From Blepharisma japonicum (Eukaryota > Ciliophora > Heterotrichea > Heterotrichida > Blepharismidae), in NCBI GenBank assembly GCA_949751835.1, contig CATKHK010000033.1, positions 372,001 to 436,000 of the forward strand: a stretch of 64,000 nt of DNA, in the 5' to 3' direction. The notes beneath the pieces were generated by a model. It saw only the letters and a program-made list of their open reading frames with translations, was not told the origin of the DNA and searched no databases. Made by a program: the position numbers and the translations under genes. Of the stretch, positions 21,411 through 31,830 are shown piece by piece; position 1 is the first letter of the stretch; every line of letters starts with the position of its first letter.

Positions 21411-23150
21411 CTAAATTTCGTTTCTCATGATAAGCTGCGTTATTTCTGCCAAAAAGCTGACAGAATTATGTATGTAAGACCCACCTAACAAGATTGTAGG
21501 CTCCATTCCTCTTTGGTTCATTAATGCAATCTCTTTAGCCTCTTCATAAGTAGTTCCACCCACCATAAATATAATAATTGTAGATATTTTTTCTTTAGGA
21601 TTAAAAGGAGCTGTAGGAGTAAATTCTGATTCTTTAAGTTTACCTTTAATTAAGTGCTCAATAGTGTTGATTAAGTATGGCTGATGCTGAGTATAGACAT
21701 TCGGAACATTTTTAAGGACAGTTGTTACCTTAGATCTCGCTCTTGCAAACAAGTTTTTATTATGAAATAGGTCGCACTGCCTTATTTCTGACCCTGCATA
21801 CTGAATAATTGCGTCAATTAGTTCAACCTGCTCTTCCTTAATGCCATTTTGCCTAAGCATGTCCTTAATTTGATTAATTTTGTCATCTTTCTCATACCTA
21901 AGAGCGTAGAGAAGTGCAAGCTTGACTTTATCAAAATTATTAAATCTTGAATCCCTCAGCATTTCACAAATTTGCCTAAACTGGTCCCCTCTATTTTCAT
22001 TGCATGCTATATCTTGTTCAATTTCGCTGATATCTAACAGAAGCCTAGCTTTAATAGCATGGTCTAGTTCTGAAGTCAAAGTAACATGTTTGCTTACATT
22101 TCCTGCCATCCTATTAAACTCTGGATAAATTTCAATAAATCTCTTCATGTCTTCAATACTTTCTACTTTTCCTGTTGTCTGTCTCGCTTGCTCATATTGA
22201 TCCACATAGCTTTTAATGCTTAGTGCCAAATCTCCGAAATTTGAAAACATATTTTCAGAATAAAACGGATCTTGGATGCTTGATAAAGCGATTTGTTTTA
22301 ATTCATTACTCACCTGCTTCAAGCTGACTTTATTCATATCTAGGTTTAAGAGATCATGAAGCATAGCTTGATAAGTCCATTGATGCAAAAGTGGAGTAAC
22401 TGGGTCTTCTCTTCTGTCTAAAATTAATAAAACAGTCGATTGATCGACACCTTCAATAGTCGTCTTGTGACCATTTGATGATCTGCCTGTATATAAACTC
22501 ATTAGATCTGGGTCTTCTCTAAGCTTAGAATGGATTCGGTCTGCTAATGAATAGCAGAGCTCAGAATTACGCTGATATCTGATAACTGGGAGCTTTTTAA
22601 TTGCAAGAAGCGCTGAGAATAGGCCGAGGACCATACGATCCATAAGTGCGACTTCTTGAGGCTGCCATCTTTGATAAGATTTTGTTAACCCAATAGTGCT
22701 TGGGAGATTAAGAGTAAACAAATCATGATTAATTGGGTAAAAATCTGAAAATATTTCAAAAACTTGCCTTACAATTTCTTGACGATCAGCGCCTGCAAGG
22801 CGGCTGAGAAAGGCTGGTGGCACTGAATTTGTGAAGTAGAGATGGTAATTGCCGTATTTTGGATTTGAAATGGCTTGAGAAAGCTTTGAAATGTTATCTT
22901 CAGTTGGTCGTATAATATAGATTGCAGAAAGGTGTCCTAAGCGTTCATCCGCATCTGATGTTAAAATAGATTTTTCAATTGGCTCGACTAAGAATACATT
23001 TTTTTGTAAAATTTCTGATTGGGTAATAATGAGTGATATAATTGAAGTTGTTTCATGATCAAGAACTAAAGACTTCATGCCTTGATTGTCTTCAAAAATT
23101 CTTTCCAAGTAATCACGAAGTATTCGGATGAAGCTATATCTTGGTTCCAT
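21411..23150 (-). CDS. VPS45: VPS45, Sec1/Munc18-family SNARE regulator
   Basis: A 579-residue SM protein closest to Vps45, which binds Tlg2/syntaxin-16-type SNAREs on trans-Golgi and endosomal membranes. Typical segments are ILRDYLERIFEDNQGMKSLVLDHETT (residues ~10-33), the LLILDRREDPVTPLLHQWTYQAM block near residue 235 and the C-terminal VGGTTYEEAKEI with LGGSYIHNS. Length agrees with the family (570-580). No introns and no TGA. With Rab2 and BLOC1S1 it is one of several endosomal traffic genes in the window, though the grouping is probably chance. Confidence 0.95.
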   Translation of the reverse strand: MEPRYSFIRILRDYLERIFEDNQGMKSLVLDHETTSIISLIITQSEILQKNVFLVEPIEKSILTSDADERLGHLSAIYIIRPTEDNISKLSQAISNPKYGNYHLYFTNSVPPAFLSRLAGADRQEIVRQVFEIFSDFYPINHDLFTLNLPSTIGLTKSYQRWQPQEVALMDRMVLGLFSALLAIKKLPVIRYQRNSELCYSLADRIHSKLREDPDLMSLYTGRSSNGHKTTIEGVDQSTVLLILDRREDPVTPLLHQWTYQAMLHDLLNLDMNKVSLKQVSNELKQIALSSIQDPFYSENMFSNFGDLALSIKSYVDQYEQARQTTGKVESIEDMKRFIEIYPEFNRMAGNVSKHVTLTSELDHAIKARLLLDISEIEQDIACNENRGDQFRQICEMLRDSRFNNFDKVKLALLYALRYEKDDKINQIKDMLRQNGIKEEQVELIDAIIQYAGSEIRQCDLFHNKNLFARARSKVTTVLKNVPNVYTQHQPYLINTIEHLIKGKLKESEFTPTAPFNPKEKISTIIIFMVGGTTYEEAKEIALMNQRGMEPTILLGGSYIHNSVSFLAEITQLIMRNEI

Positions 23151-23299
23151 TTATAAGATTCTTGAAACCCAATTTTAGTTGAATTTTTCTTTATAAAATA
23201 TTCTCTAATACAAATAATTGTTAAAAATTCTCAAATATTTTTTTGCAATTTACCCAGAATTAGAATTCATTTATAGATTATCCCCCGCGAGATCAAAAT

Positions 23300-24676
23300 A
23301 TGGAGGTAAGATTGAATCATTATATGCTGAAGCTTAGGCTACATAAGCTTGCTGATCTCAGAGAATTGTGTAAACAGCTTATGGTCAGACAAAACGGCAA
23401 AAGAGATGAAGTTGCGAATCGATTGGTTGGCTATTTGCTAACTCCTGAAGGAAAAAAAGAAGCAAAATCCAAACTCCCACGAGAATTTTATGAAAGATTT
23501 TATGATGAACGAGAGTCTGATAAAAGCTCTGTACAAGTGGATTGCTTATGTGACGGCAGCGTGGCAGGCCAAGTAATTAAATGCACAAGATGCAACAGAA
23601 ATCAACACATAATGTGTATAGGAAAACAAACCCAATCTGCAAACTATGAATGCGTAAGCTGCCAAATAATTCAGATGCACCCTCTTGATGAAGTTTTAGA
23701 ATTCCTTATAACTCCGTTTTGAATTTGTAAAGATTCTGTAAGTCCTTGTGAACGATCTTTTGAGTGCTCTTTTGAATTCCAGCAGCGAATTTTTGATTCA
23801 AGAGGTGAATTACAAGTCCAAATCCGCTGCATCCGATTAGATGGCATTGGCTACACTCAAAAATGGCCAAAACATGGCTCGTTATCAATAAATGGGAAAA
23901 ATGCTATGGAATTTACAGTCTCCAAAAATCCCAACGCAAAACAAAGAAAAGACGAAATTCTCAATATTTCAGTCCTTTTAGCTAATGGGAAAAACACAGT
24001 TGGACTGCTAAAATATAATGATCCTGATACATATGCAGCTGCTGTACTATTAATTAAACAAAAATCAGAAGATACTCTTATTAGAGAAATAACTGAAAAA
24101 CCAGGGCTAAGTATTGAAGAAGGAAAAGAATTTGTAATTAATAAGCTTGCACGAGGAGACGATGATATTGTATCTGAGAGTGTAAAGCTCTCACTTAAAT
24201 GCCCTTTTGCAATGACTTTTATGGAAATTCCAGTCAGAGCTATAAATTGCACACATATTCAGTGCTTTAATTTAGCAACTTTTATTAAGTTGCAGAGAGC
24301 TTCAAGAGTGAATAGATGAAGATGCCCTATTTGTAAAGGGTTTGCGTTTAATTTGATTGTGGATCGATATTTTGAGTCAATTATAAAAACAGCAATGGCA
24401 GAAGGGACTGATATGCATAATATTGAATTTTTTCGGGATGGGAGTTATAAGATTATTACGTTTGATGAATATATTGCAGACCAAGAGGAAGATGCAATCT
24501 TTAAGGGAAGCGGCCCAGAAAATGTTAAAGCAGAAGATGTAGAAAATACTAATAGAAAAAGATTAAGAAGTGAAGATGAAAGTGTAATACCAATTAAAGC
24601 GCCAAAGATTGATGGTAATAATGGAAGCTCCTCTATGAAAAATGGAAGAAATATAGAAATGATTGAGCTAGACTAG
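23300..24676 (+). CDS. SIZ/PIAS-type SUMO E3 ligase (SAP-PHD-PINIT-SP-RING)
   Basis: A 458-residue SUMO ligase with four domains in order: SAP (~10-55, LADLRELCKQLMVRQNGKRDE), PHD finger (~78-116, CLCDG..CTRCNRNQHIMC..CVSC), a PINIT-like domain (~150-270, IRCIRLD..QKWP) and SP-RING (~292-345, CPFAMTF..VRAINCTHIQCF..WRCPIC). The PHD makes it like plant SIZ1 rather than animal PIAS. Two TGA codons are Trp, including the SP-RING Trp before CPIC. The C-terminus IEMIELD is a SUMO-interaction motif. It should transfer SUMO from UBC9 to nuclear substrates; in ciliates SUMO is linked to meiosis and DNA elimination (family knowledge from Tetrahymena and Paramecium). Confidence 0.93.
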
Positions 24677-24791
24677 ATACACAAACTATTTTTAAGTTGA
24701 TATCACCATTTATTAATATAATTAATATTTAGGTAAAGGGCAGGACACTTAGATGAATTATTTACAATTATGCAATTATTAAATTATTAAA

Positions 24792-26084
24792 TTAATAGCA
24801 TGCAATACTTGATGTCATTGCGTATTCCATTGCGATTGATTTATATGCAATATTCCTTGAATTTTTTCGCTTTTTATAAAAGCAATACGAAGTGACTCCA
24901 ATAAAGACTATTGAGAGTATTGCTACAATTACGACTATTGTAATCACTCATATCCTTTCGCCCACTCCTGAGTCATCATCTCCTGTTACGGCTGGAGCTA
25001 GATAAATTTGTAAATTCTCCATATCATAAACGCTATAATATTCCCTTAAGAATGGGACCCCAAGAATCCAGCCAGTTAAATTATGGGAATAAAGCAATAG
25101 CATTGCAGTTCCATTATTGAAAAATTGAAAATAAGACTCTGGGCATACAGGATATTTATTGCCTTCTAAAGTAAATACAATGTCAGGATATTTGATTTTT
25201 TGATCGTAAGGGCAATGAATATATAAATATTTAGAACCTGAACATCCAAATTTCTCTTTAAAATAAGAAAGCACATTATCAATATAATTGTTTGGACCTC
25301 ATATTAGCTCAGATTTTGAATCTATTATAGCGGTTTCGCTATTTATCGATAAAGTTCCAGCTGGAGTTGATATTTCAGTAATGTTTATTTCCCAATAGCC
25401 TCGGAAATCTGCAAGCTCTAAATAAGTGTAGGAGCCTTTTGCATATTTATCGTCACTTCCGCCAATGATTAATGCTGATTTTGGTTGATTTTTTCGGTTT
25501 ATATTGTTCAAAAATAAGGAAAAAATTGACTTTTTTATAACTCGTTGGTCAACTAGTGTTTGTATATACGTAGAAGTGCCATCATCTAAATTAAAACCAA
25601 GTCCAAACAAGCCATCTTCATCAAATTTTACGTCATTATCATGTTCAATGAGTACAAAATATTGGCCTTTAGCTTCTGCCAATTTGTCTGGGCCAAAAGA
25701 TGCAGTTTCTGAGCTAAGATTTCCAGAGACATATTGATCATCACTAAAATTTAGCCTAATAAAAGCATAAGGTCCAAGATAAGTATCAGATAATTTTGGA
25801 TCGAAAAAATTTGTAAAATTCTTGCAAGAATCACAATTTTTATCCGGGACCACAATTCTATGCCCACTAGTGTCTATGCTGAGGTTAAATTTTTGAGTAG
25901 GAGTTCCTAAATTTACGTTTGCAAAATATTCACACTGACTAAAAATTACATTTTCCTTATTTGTTAGTGGTATTGAATACTGCATGCCATCATCTGATTT
26001 TCCGAGAATTTCAATATCAGAGTAACTGATAAGTTTGGGCATCGAGATAGCACATTTTAAGAAAAACAGTGCTATGGAGAACAT
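24792..26084 (-). CDS. Membrane-anchored pepsin-like aspartic protease homologue with altered active site
   Basis: A 430-residue A1-family protein: signal peptide at 1-14, N-lobe with YFANVNLGTPTQKF, C-lobe, then a membrane helix (VITIVVIVAILSIVFIGV) and a short cytosolic tail, giving a type I topology as in BACE. The first catalytic motif, normally DTGS, reads SIDTSGH; the second, normally DTG(S/T), reads IIDSKSE. Both Asp are kept but their flanking residues are changed, so activity is uncertain. TGA is Trp at ELIWGPNN and ERIWVIT. The Asn-rich surface sites suit a secretory-pathway protein. Confidence 0.82.
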
Positions 26085-26254
26085 ATTATTATAAAAATTA
26101 TGATAATTGTTGAAACATTGAATTTTCTATGGAGAGATAATTGATAATTTGTTTTAAATTATGAATTTCAGCTTAAGTTAACAAATAGGGATAGAAGTTT
26201 TATATAATTACATCTTAAAATAACTTTTAATTAATAACCGATAGTATTTCAAAA

Positions 26255-27901
26255 TTAGTAGATTTCTTCATTAAAAGGGATTTTATGCTCTTCATATAGT
26301 TTCCCAGAGTCTTGAGGAAGCATGAATTTTCTTGGATTGTACTGCAAATTTTGTTTTGGCTTATTTCGTTCTTTCTTAACTGCGATTTGGCTCGATTGAA
26401 TATATTGAACTTTTTCTTGGTCTTTCTTATTTTGAATCAGGAATTCATAAGGGTTTCCTTTGGTCGCAGGCTCACTTGGTAATATATCTGGTAGATCATC
26501 CGCTTTTAGTTGAGAAATTTCTTTATTTCCACTCACAATGTTTAGAATATCTGGCAGGTCTTTTTCTTCTTTTGGAGGCAGCAAAGTTTCTCCTATACCA
26601 ATAATTGATTTATCTGGTTTTTTGGTAGGATATTCTATTGAAATTTGTATAGGCTCTTGTTTTGGATTTTTATGTTCTAATTTTTGAACTTTGCTTTTAT
26701 CTTCATCCTCAATATCCCCCCATACATCAGGTAAACCTTTCTCTTCTTTTGGAGGTAACAGAGCTTCTCCGGCACCAATCATTACTTTATCTGATTTTTT
26801 CCCAAAATTCTCTCTTTGAATTTGCACAGGCACTTGATGTGGATTTTTATGCTCTTCTTTTTGAATTTGTATAGGCTTTTGCTTTGGATTTTTATGTTCT
26901 AATTTTTGAACTTTGCTTTTATTTTCATCCTCAATATCTCCCCATACATCAGGCAAACCTTTCTCTTCTTTTGGAGGTAACAGAGCTTCTCCGGCACCAA
27001 TTATTACTTTATCTGATTTTTTCCCAAAACTCTCTCTTTGAATTTGTATAGGCACTTGCTTTGGATTTTTATACTCTTCTTCTTTTTGAATTTGCATAGG
27101 CTCTTGCCTTGGGTTTTTTGGATTTTCTTTTTGAATTTGCACTGGCGCTTGTTTTATTTTTTTATTCTCCTCTTTCTGAGCTTTACTTTGTTTATTCTCA
27201 ACTATATATGGAAAACTAAAGCTTGGATCATTATCACCTACTATTTCAAGATTATGGTGTAATACTGAAAACTCAATTTCTGTCTCTTTATCAATTTGAA
27301 ATAAAGTAATCAAAATAGGGTTAGGAATTATGGAATTGCTAATTTTCTGACAATCCTCGCTCGAATAAATTCAGAAATCAATACTGAATAATCTTGAGAA
27401 CATATTCAGGTCACTGTCATTTTCATCAACCATAGCTGTTTTAGGTGAAATTAGTTCTTTTGAAAAGTCTAAAATCTCATCATATAAGGACTTGGATTTT
27501 TCCAAGGCTTCTCTGTACTCTGCTTGACTTGCAGTGTCTTCTTCTATTTGTTCAATAATACTTGTGAGTTTTGGGAAAGATTTGAATTTGGATCTTTTTA
27601 CTTTGTTAAGGCTAATTAGGTCTTACTATCTTTTTAAGTAGTTCATGCCGTAGCAGCCAAATGATTGGAAATAAATGAGTTTGTCTATTAGTTGCACAAT
27701 AATTGCACCTGAGACTGATAATAATGGGCAAGGGCGAATCATTGAGAATCCTTCTTCACAAACAAGTTTAAATTCATAAGTGTCTTCTGGAATAGAGTAG
27801 ACAGGAAGATAGTCAGCTTCCATTATAAAATTATAGATTTTTATTAAAAATTCCCGAATTACATCAAAGCTTATATTTGAATTTATATAGAAATTATCCA
27901 T
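26255..27901 (-). CDS. Low-complexity repeat protein with one 15-nt intron
   Basis: Splicing 27612-27626 joins the N-terminal exon (27901-27627, MDNFYINSNISFDV...) to the rest, giving 543 residues. One TGA is Trp (IDFWIYSS). Residues ~1-200 look globular; the segment MFSRLFSIDFWIYSS with a later ILITLF..FSVLHHN faintly recalls OTU-type peptidases, but no catalytic Cys motif is visible. Residues ~225-490 are a Gln/Lys/Glu/Pro repeat region with units such as KNPKQ(x)PIQIQ and GAGEALLPPKEEKGLPDVWG. The C-terminus is ordinary. Function unknown. Confidence 0.7.
26670..27043 (-). repeat. 222-bp in-frame tandem repeat in coding sequence
   Basis: Two copies, with matching landmarks (catacatcag) at 26721 and 26943, are 222 bp (74 codons) apart and nearly identical in DNA, including silent sites. 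A third, diverged partial copy follows downstream in the gene (near 26530-26640). The DNA-level match implies a recent expansion or gene conversion. Confidence 0.75.
27612..27626 (-). other. 15-nt intron
   Basis: GTAAGACCTAATTAG on the minus strand. Without splicing the protein stops at TAG at its 5' edge; with splicing both flanking frames join as LKRYLNKVKRS. Confidence 0.85.
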
Positions 27902-28060
27902 ACAGTATTATTATTTACTTATTCGCATTTAATCATTCAGATTTAATTATTATCTTACATCAATTAGCAATAAAAAGCTAGATAGCGAAACTTTTTAATT
28001 TATTGTGAATGGCTTACTTTACATTTAGAGAATTTATTGTTATGATAATGTATCACGCGC

Positions 28061-28981
28061 TCAAAGTTCCATAATAGTCCTATAGGTTTTTTCATAAATC
28101 ATGAAAAATAAGGCATTTGTTGGCAAAATCCTGATCAGCTGAACCGATAGTCCTCTGTAAAAACCTTTGTATCCTTCCGCGTTCCAAGTTTTTGTAATAC
28201 AGTTCCTGAATCCTGTAAATAGCTTTTCCTCCTGCACTTTCCCATGAATTTCTTTTGAGCTTATGCTTGCCAATTTCCCGTATTGCTCTTGTTGAAGCTT
28301 TACCATTACAGACTGCATCGGATAAAGTGCAATAGTTGATAGAAATTTGCTGGCTCCTCCCGCAATGGCAATTTTTAAGTTATTGTCATATCCATTCATA
28401 ACTTCTTTTAGTAACTCATAAAAATATAGCTGAAAAGCCCCATTTGAACATAGGATAAGCCCTGGTACAAGTCCTGAGAAATACCCTTTCACCCCATCTA
28501 ATTTATAAATTTTTTTAATAGCTTCAATCGTATCTCCATACCAATGATTCGTATGATTTTGCAGCATAACCCTTGTCTTAATCACCCACAAAGGATTTGT
28601 AATAATCCTCGATATAACAGCAGCTTCTGCAGCTACTGAAAATCTATAAATTTCTGGGTGATTTTGCTTGAATTCTAATGAATATCTTTTTTTGGCTGAT
28701 TCATAAAAATAAAAATAAACAGTTCATGCAAAGCTTGAACATAAGCTTATATGCCAGCCTCTATATAGTGATAAAGCGCCTTCAGTAGAATATAAAGATT
28801 TCAATGCATGAATTGGGTTTTTATATTTTTCTCTTAATGTCGAGTTAAAAGCGTCTGAAACAATGAGTCTTACTTTGATCATTTCTAATGGAAACAGTAT
28901 AATAGAGCCTAATGAAGCTGTAAAACCTGCTACAGATGAAGCAATCTGTGAGCGTTCCATATTTCATGCGAAATTAACCAT
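28061..28981 (-). CDS. Mitochondrial carrier, SLC25A32-like (folate/FAD type)
   Basis: A 306-residue six-helix mitochondrial carrier with three repeats. The signature PX(D/E)XX(K/R) appears as FPLEMIKVRL and NPLWVIKTRV; the third is degenerate (YPMQSVMVKL). The first two repeats, with LIVSD and PLWVIKTRVMLQ, resemble SLC25A32 and the NAD+/FAD/folate group. TGA is Trp at SFAWTVYF and at NFAWNMER. Using the latter gives an upstream ATG at 28981, adding seven residues that resemble the family N-terminus; the next ATG is at 28960. Substrate is inferred by similarity only. Its start faces methionine aminopeptidase 32 bp away. Confidence 0.82.
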
Positions 28982-29013
28982 TCTTAAGTGAAAATTGACC
29001 GACATTAATAATC
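28982..29013. promoter_or_regulatory. 32-bp head-to-head intergenic region (carrier / MetAP1)
   Basis: Divergent starts at 28981 and 29014 leave 32 bp (53 bp if the carrier begins at 28960). As at 3924-3939, a shared core promoter must be very short or lie in coding sequence. Confidence 0.5.
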
Positions 29014-30081
29014 ATGGAAGAAGCAAAAGTCAATCCATGTGAAGGATGTGGGTCAGCGTCTACCTTGAGGTGCCCAACCTGCATCAAAATGTGGAGGCCG
29101 TCTTCTTATTTTTGTAGCCAAGATTGCTTTAAGAGAAACTGGGGAACTCACAAAGCAAAGCATGAAGACAATATCACCTATACAGGACCTTTAAGAAGAG
29201 GTTATGTGACTCCTATGAGAACAGTTCCAGACCACATTGAAAAGCCTGACTATGCAGTCACAGGAATCCCTGTAAGTGAGCATCAAGCAAGATCAGAGAG
29301 AGAAATCCCTGTTTATAGCACAGAAGAACTTGATAAAATCAGATATTCCAGCAGACTCGTCAGAGAATGCTTAGACCTGTGCCATAGGATGATCCGCCCT
29401 GGCTTGACCACAGAAGAAATTGATATTGCAGTTCATGAGTTTTGCATTTCTAGAAATGCTTATCCATCCCCTCTGAATTACTATCATTTCCCTAAATCAG
29501 TTTGCACCTCTCCTAATGAAGTGGTGTGTCATGGGATTCCAGACTCAAGGCCACTACAAAATGGGGACATTGTAAACGTGGACATCAGCATTTATTACCA
29601 AGGATATCATGGAGATGCCAATGAAACTTATTTGGTAGGCGAAGTCGCTGACAGCTCAAAATTATTAGTAAGAACAACTTATGAAGCTTTAATGAAAGCA
29701 ATTGAAGCTTGCAAGCCTGGAGTCAGATATAGCGAACCTGGAAATATTATCAGCAAATATGTAGAAGAGAAAGGATTTTCAGTTGTAAGAAGCTATTGTG
29801 GGCATGGCGTTGGGAGGATGTTCCATTGTGCGCCAACTGTGCCACATTATGCAAAAAATAAGACACCAGGAATTATGAGACCTGGACATGTGTTCACAAT
29901 TGAGCCGATGATAAATATGGGAAGCTGGAGAGACCAGAAATGGGAAGATGATTGGACTGCTGTAACTGTGGATGGACAAAGGTCAGCACAATTTGAACAC
30001 ACTTTACTTATAACAGAAACAGGAGTAGAAATTTTGAGTGGGAGATTAGACTCTTCACCTCCACTGGAGTTTTTAGCATAA
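29014..30081 (+). CDS. METAP1: Methionine aminopeptidase 1 with N-terminal zinc finger
   Basis: A 355-residue type I methionine aminopeptidase that removes initiator Met from nascent proteins at the ribosome. The N-terminal C6H2 zinc finger (CEGCG..CPTC..CSQDC..HKAKH, residues ~9-50) is the eukaryotic ribosome-binding finger. The pita-bread catalytic domain has all five metal ligands: Asp in NVDIS, Asp in HGDANET, His in GHGVGRMFH, Glu in TIEPM and Glu in QFEHTLL. Length is slightly below human METAP1 (386). No intron or TGA. Confidence 0.96.
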   Translation: MEEAKVNPCEGCGSASTLRCPTCIKMWRPSSYFCSQDCFKRNWGTHKAKHEDNITYTGPLRRGYVTPMRTVPDHIEKPDYAVTGIPVSEHQARSEREIPVYSTEELDKIRYSSRLVRECLDLCHRMIRPGLTTEEIDIAVHEFCISRNAYPSPLNYYHFPKSVCTSPNEVVCHGIPDSRPLQNGDIVNVDISIYYQGYHGDANETYLVGEVADSSKLLVRTTYEALMKAIEACKPGVRYSEPGNIISKYVEEKGFSVVRSYCGHGVGRMFHCAPTVPHYAKNKTPGIMRPGHVFTIEPMINMGSWRDQKWEDDWTAVTVDGQRSAQFEHTLLITETGVEILSGRLDSSPPLEFLA

Positions 30082-30176
30082 TGGTAATTATAAGTATCAT
30101 TTTTTAACCCACAATAAAAGCGCCCCTGCATCTAAATTATTTTAGCACATAAAATGACCTAATTTTTAATAATTAC

Positions 30177-30867
30177 CTAAATAACTTTTTCTATAAATCT
30201 CCTAATAGGCTCAAAATCATTAGTCTCCACAGACCCTTCAAAAATTTCGACAAGCACTCCATTCTCTTCCATATGACAAAAGTCGAATCTTTCCCCTTCT
30301 TTTCCAATGGGCTTCCTCAAAGTATCAGTTAGATCCGAAATTTTAATTTTTCTAAGTCTCTCACTAAATAAACATCACATTTCAGTGCTTAGCTCGCTTT
30401 CAATCATCAATGTCTTTTTAGCAAGTGGCTGATCTTGCTTATTGCAAAAAATTAAGACTTGTGAAGGATGATGTGTTGAAAAAATTTCGAATAAATCTTC
30501 GGCTGCCTTTTTAAAGCTAGGCTTGTCAGTGGAATCTATAAGCATAATTAGTCCTTTTGATCTTGGAAGCTTTGATAATAAATTTTTTTGGAAATAATTG
30601 TGCCCAGGGATGTCTGTAATTGTGGCTAATTTAGAGCCAATTGTAGCAGTTCCTTGATTTATTTTGAGAGAAGAAACTGTTGTTGGGGATAGATTTTCGG
30701 TAAGCTTAATAAAGATTTACCTTGTAAAAAAGCAAGGTTTTGCCAGAACCAGAAGGCCCAGAAATTACTACTTCAGGATATTTTGGTGATGATGATTTTG
30801 AGAAAAATTTGAAGTAGAGAATGAGAATGATTGGGATAATGATCATGATAAGATAGAGGGAATCCAT
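30177..30867 (-). CDS. SRPRB: Signal recognition particle receptor subunit beta
   Basis: A 224-residue protein after removing a 16-nt intron (30705-30720). It starts with a single membrane anchor (LYLIMIIIPIILILYFKFF), then an Arf-like GTPase domain: P-loop GPSGSGKT, TITDIPGHNYF at switch II, and FCNKQDQP as NKxD. This is the ER-anchored subunit that holds SRP receptor alpha at the translocon. ATG at 30867 is preferred; a further in-frame ATG lies upstream at 30906 but would precede the anchor with another hydrophobic run. Its stop faces MetAP1's stop with 95 bp between. Confidence 0.9.
30705..30720 (-). other. 16-nt intron
   Basis: GTAAATCTTTATTAAG on the minus strand, the only 16-nt intron seen. 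It restores the frame just after the P-loop (LLFYK-LTENL). A at -6 is kept, so the extra base lies in the 5' part. Confidence 0.88.
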
Positions 30868-31005
30868 TTTAATATTAAATATAATTAAGATACCAAAAAT
30901 GGCCATGTGGCATGGTATAAAGACAATTTATTATAAGAAATAAAAATTTAAGCCATTTTGATTTTGATAACATATATCAACAAATAGCAATATTATATTT
31001 TTACA

Positions 31006-31800
31006 TTATGGGAAAAATTTACTTCGCATTGTTGGAGTAGGCGAGCTATCTTTTTCCCACCCTATTACTTCTTCATTGCCAAAAAGCTCTTTTACTTGTG
31101 CTTTTTCTTTCTTATCTTTGATAAATGAAATTTGTTTCACTGCTTTGTTTTTTCTTAGAAACGATACATTTCTCGATGAGAATTCCTCACAAGAAATATC
31201 TAATTTCTTTTTAATGCTTTTTTGATGCTTTTCAATTCTTTGAATAACACTAGAGAGTTCAGTAGGCAGTTCCTTTACTTTTCTTGTTGATTTTGGGCTT
31301 AATGATTTAACAAATGGTCTCACAATTGAATCATCATTATTTTCAGCATTCTTTGAGTATTCTAATCTGCTGATATCTGCTCCTTTTGCTGACCTAATCA
31401 CACTTGAATATTGTCGATTCAATTTTTCTGCTGTTTTTGTATGAAAATACTCTTCGTTTAAAGGTGGTTGAAAAATCTTAAATGATTTTGTCTGAGGACT
31501 TGCTGTGAATTTTATTCTTTTTAAACTAGGAAAAATATTTTTCATAGACATAGTAGTTGGGATTACGATATTTGATTTCAATTTTGGATAATCATGAGAA
31601 ATCCCTAATTTTTCCTTATTTTGGTTAGGAATTTCACAATTTCTCTTGGGAGATCTTTTTAAGGAAGCTTGGTTTTCTTGGCTTTTTGACCTCAAGAAAT
31701 TCATCAATTTGATAATGGAATGTCCATAACTCTGCTCATTATTTTTTCGCAACTCTTGTCTGGAGAGAGCCACCATCCTATTAAGAGATGCAAGTTCCAT
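31006..31800 (-). CDS. Unknown basic protein
   Basis: A 264-residue Lys/Ser-rich protein without recognisable domains. Short hydrophilic segments such as KSLSPKSTRKVKELP and SLKRSPKRNCEIPN suggest disorder and phosphorylation sites; a helix near ~190-215 (LSSVIQRIEKHQKSIKKKLD) could be a short coiled coil. Many ciliate cortical proteins look like this, but there is no specific evidence. Confidence 0.65.
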   Translation of the reverse strand: MELASLNRMVALSRQELRKNNEQSYGHSIIKLMNFLRSKSQENQASLKRSPKRNCEIPNQNKEKLGISHDYPKLKSNIVIPTTMSMKNIFPSLKRIKFTASPQTKSFKIFQPPLNEEYFHTKTAEKLNRQYSSVIRSAKGADISRLEYSKNAENNDDSIVRPFVKSLSPKSTRKVKELPTELSSVIQRIEKHQKSIKKKLDISCEEFSSRNVSFLRKNKAVKQISFIKDKKEKAQVKELFGNEEVIGWEKDSSPTPTMRSKFFP

Positions 31801-31830
31801 TTTGATTTAAATAAGCTTTAATATTAAAAT

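Noticed and set aside
27200-27450. OTU-type deubiquitinase in the repeat protein's N-terminal part
   Set aside because: Only a vague resemblance near the putative His region; no Asp-Gly-x-Cys motif is visible.
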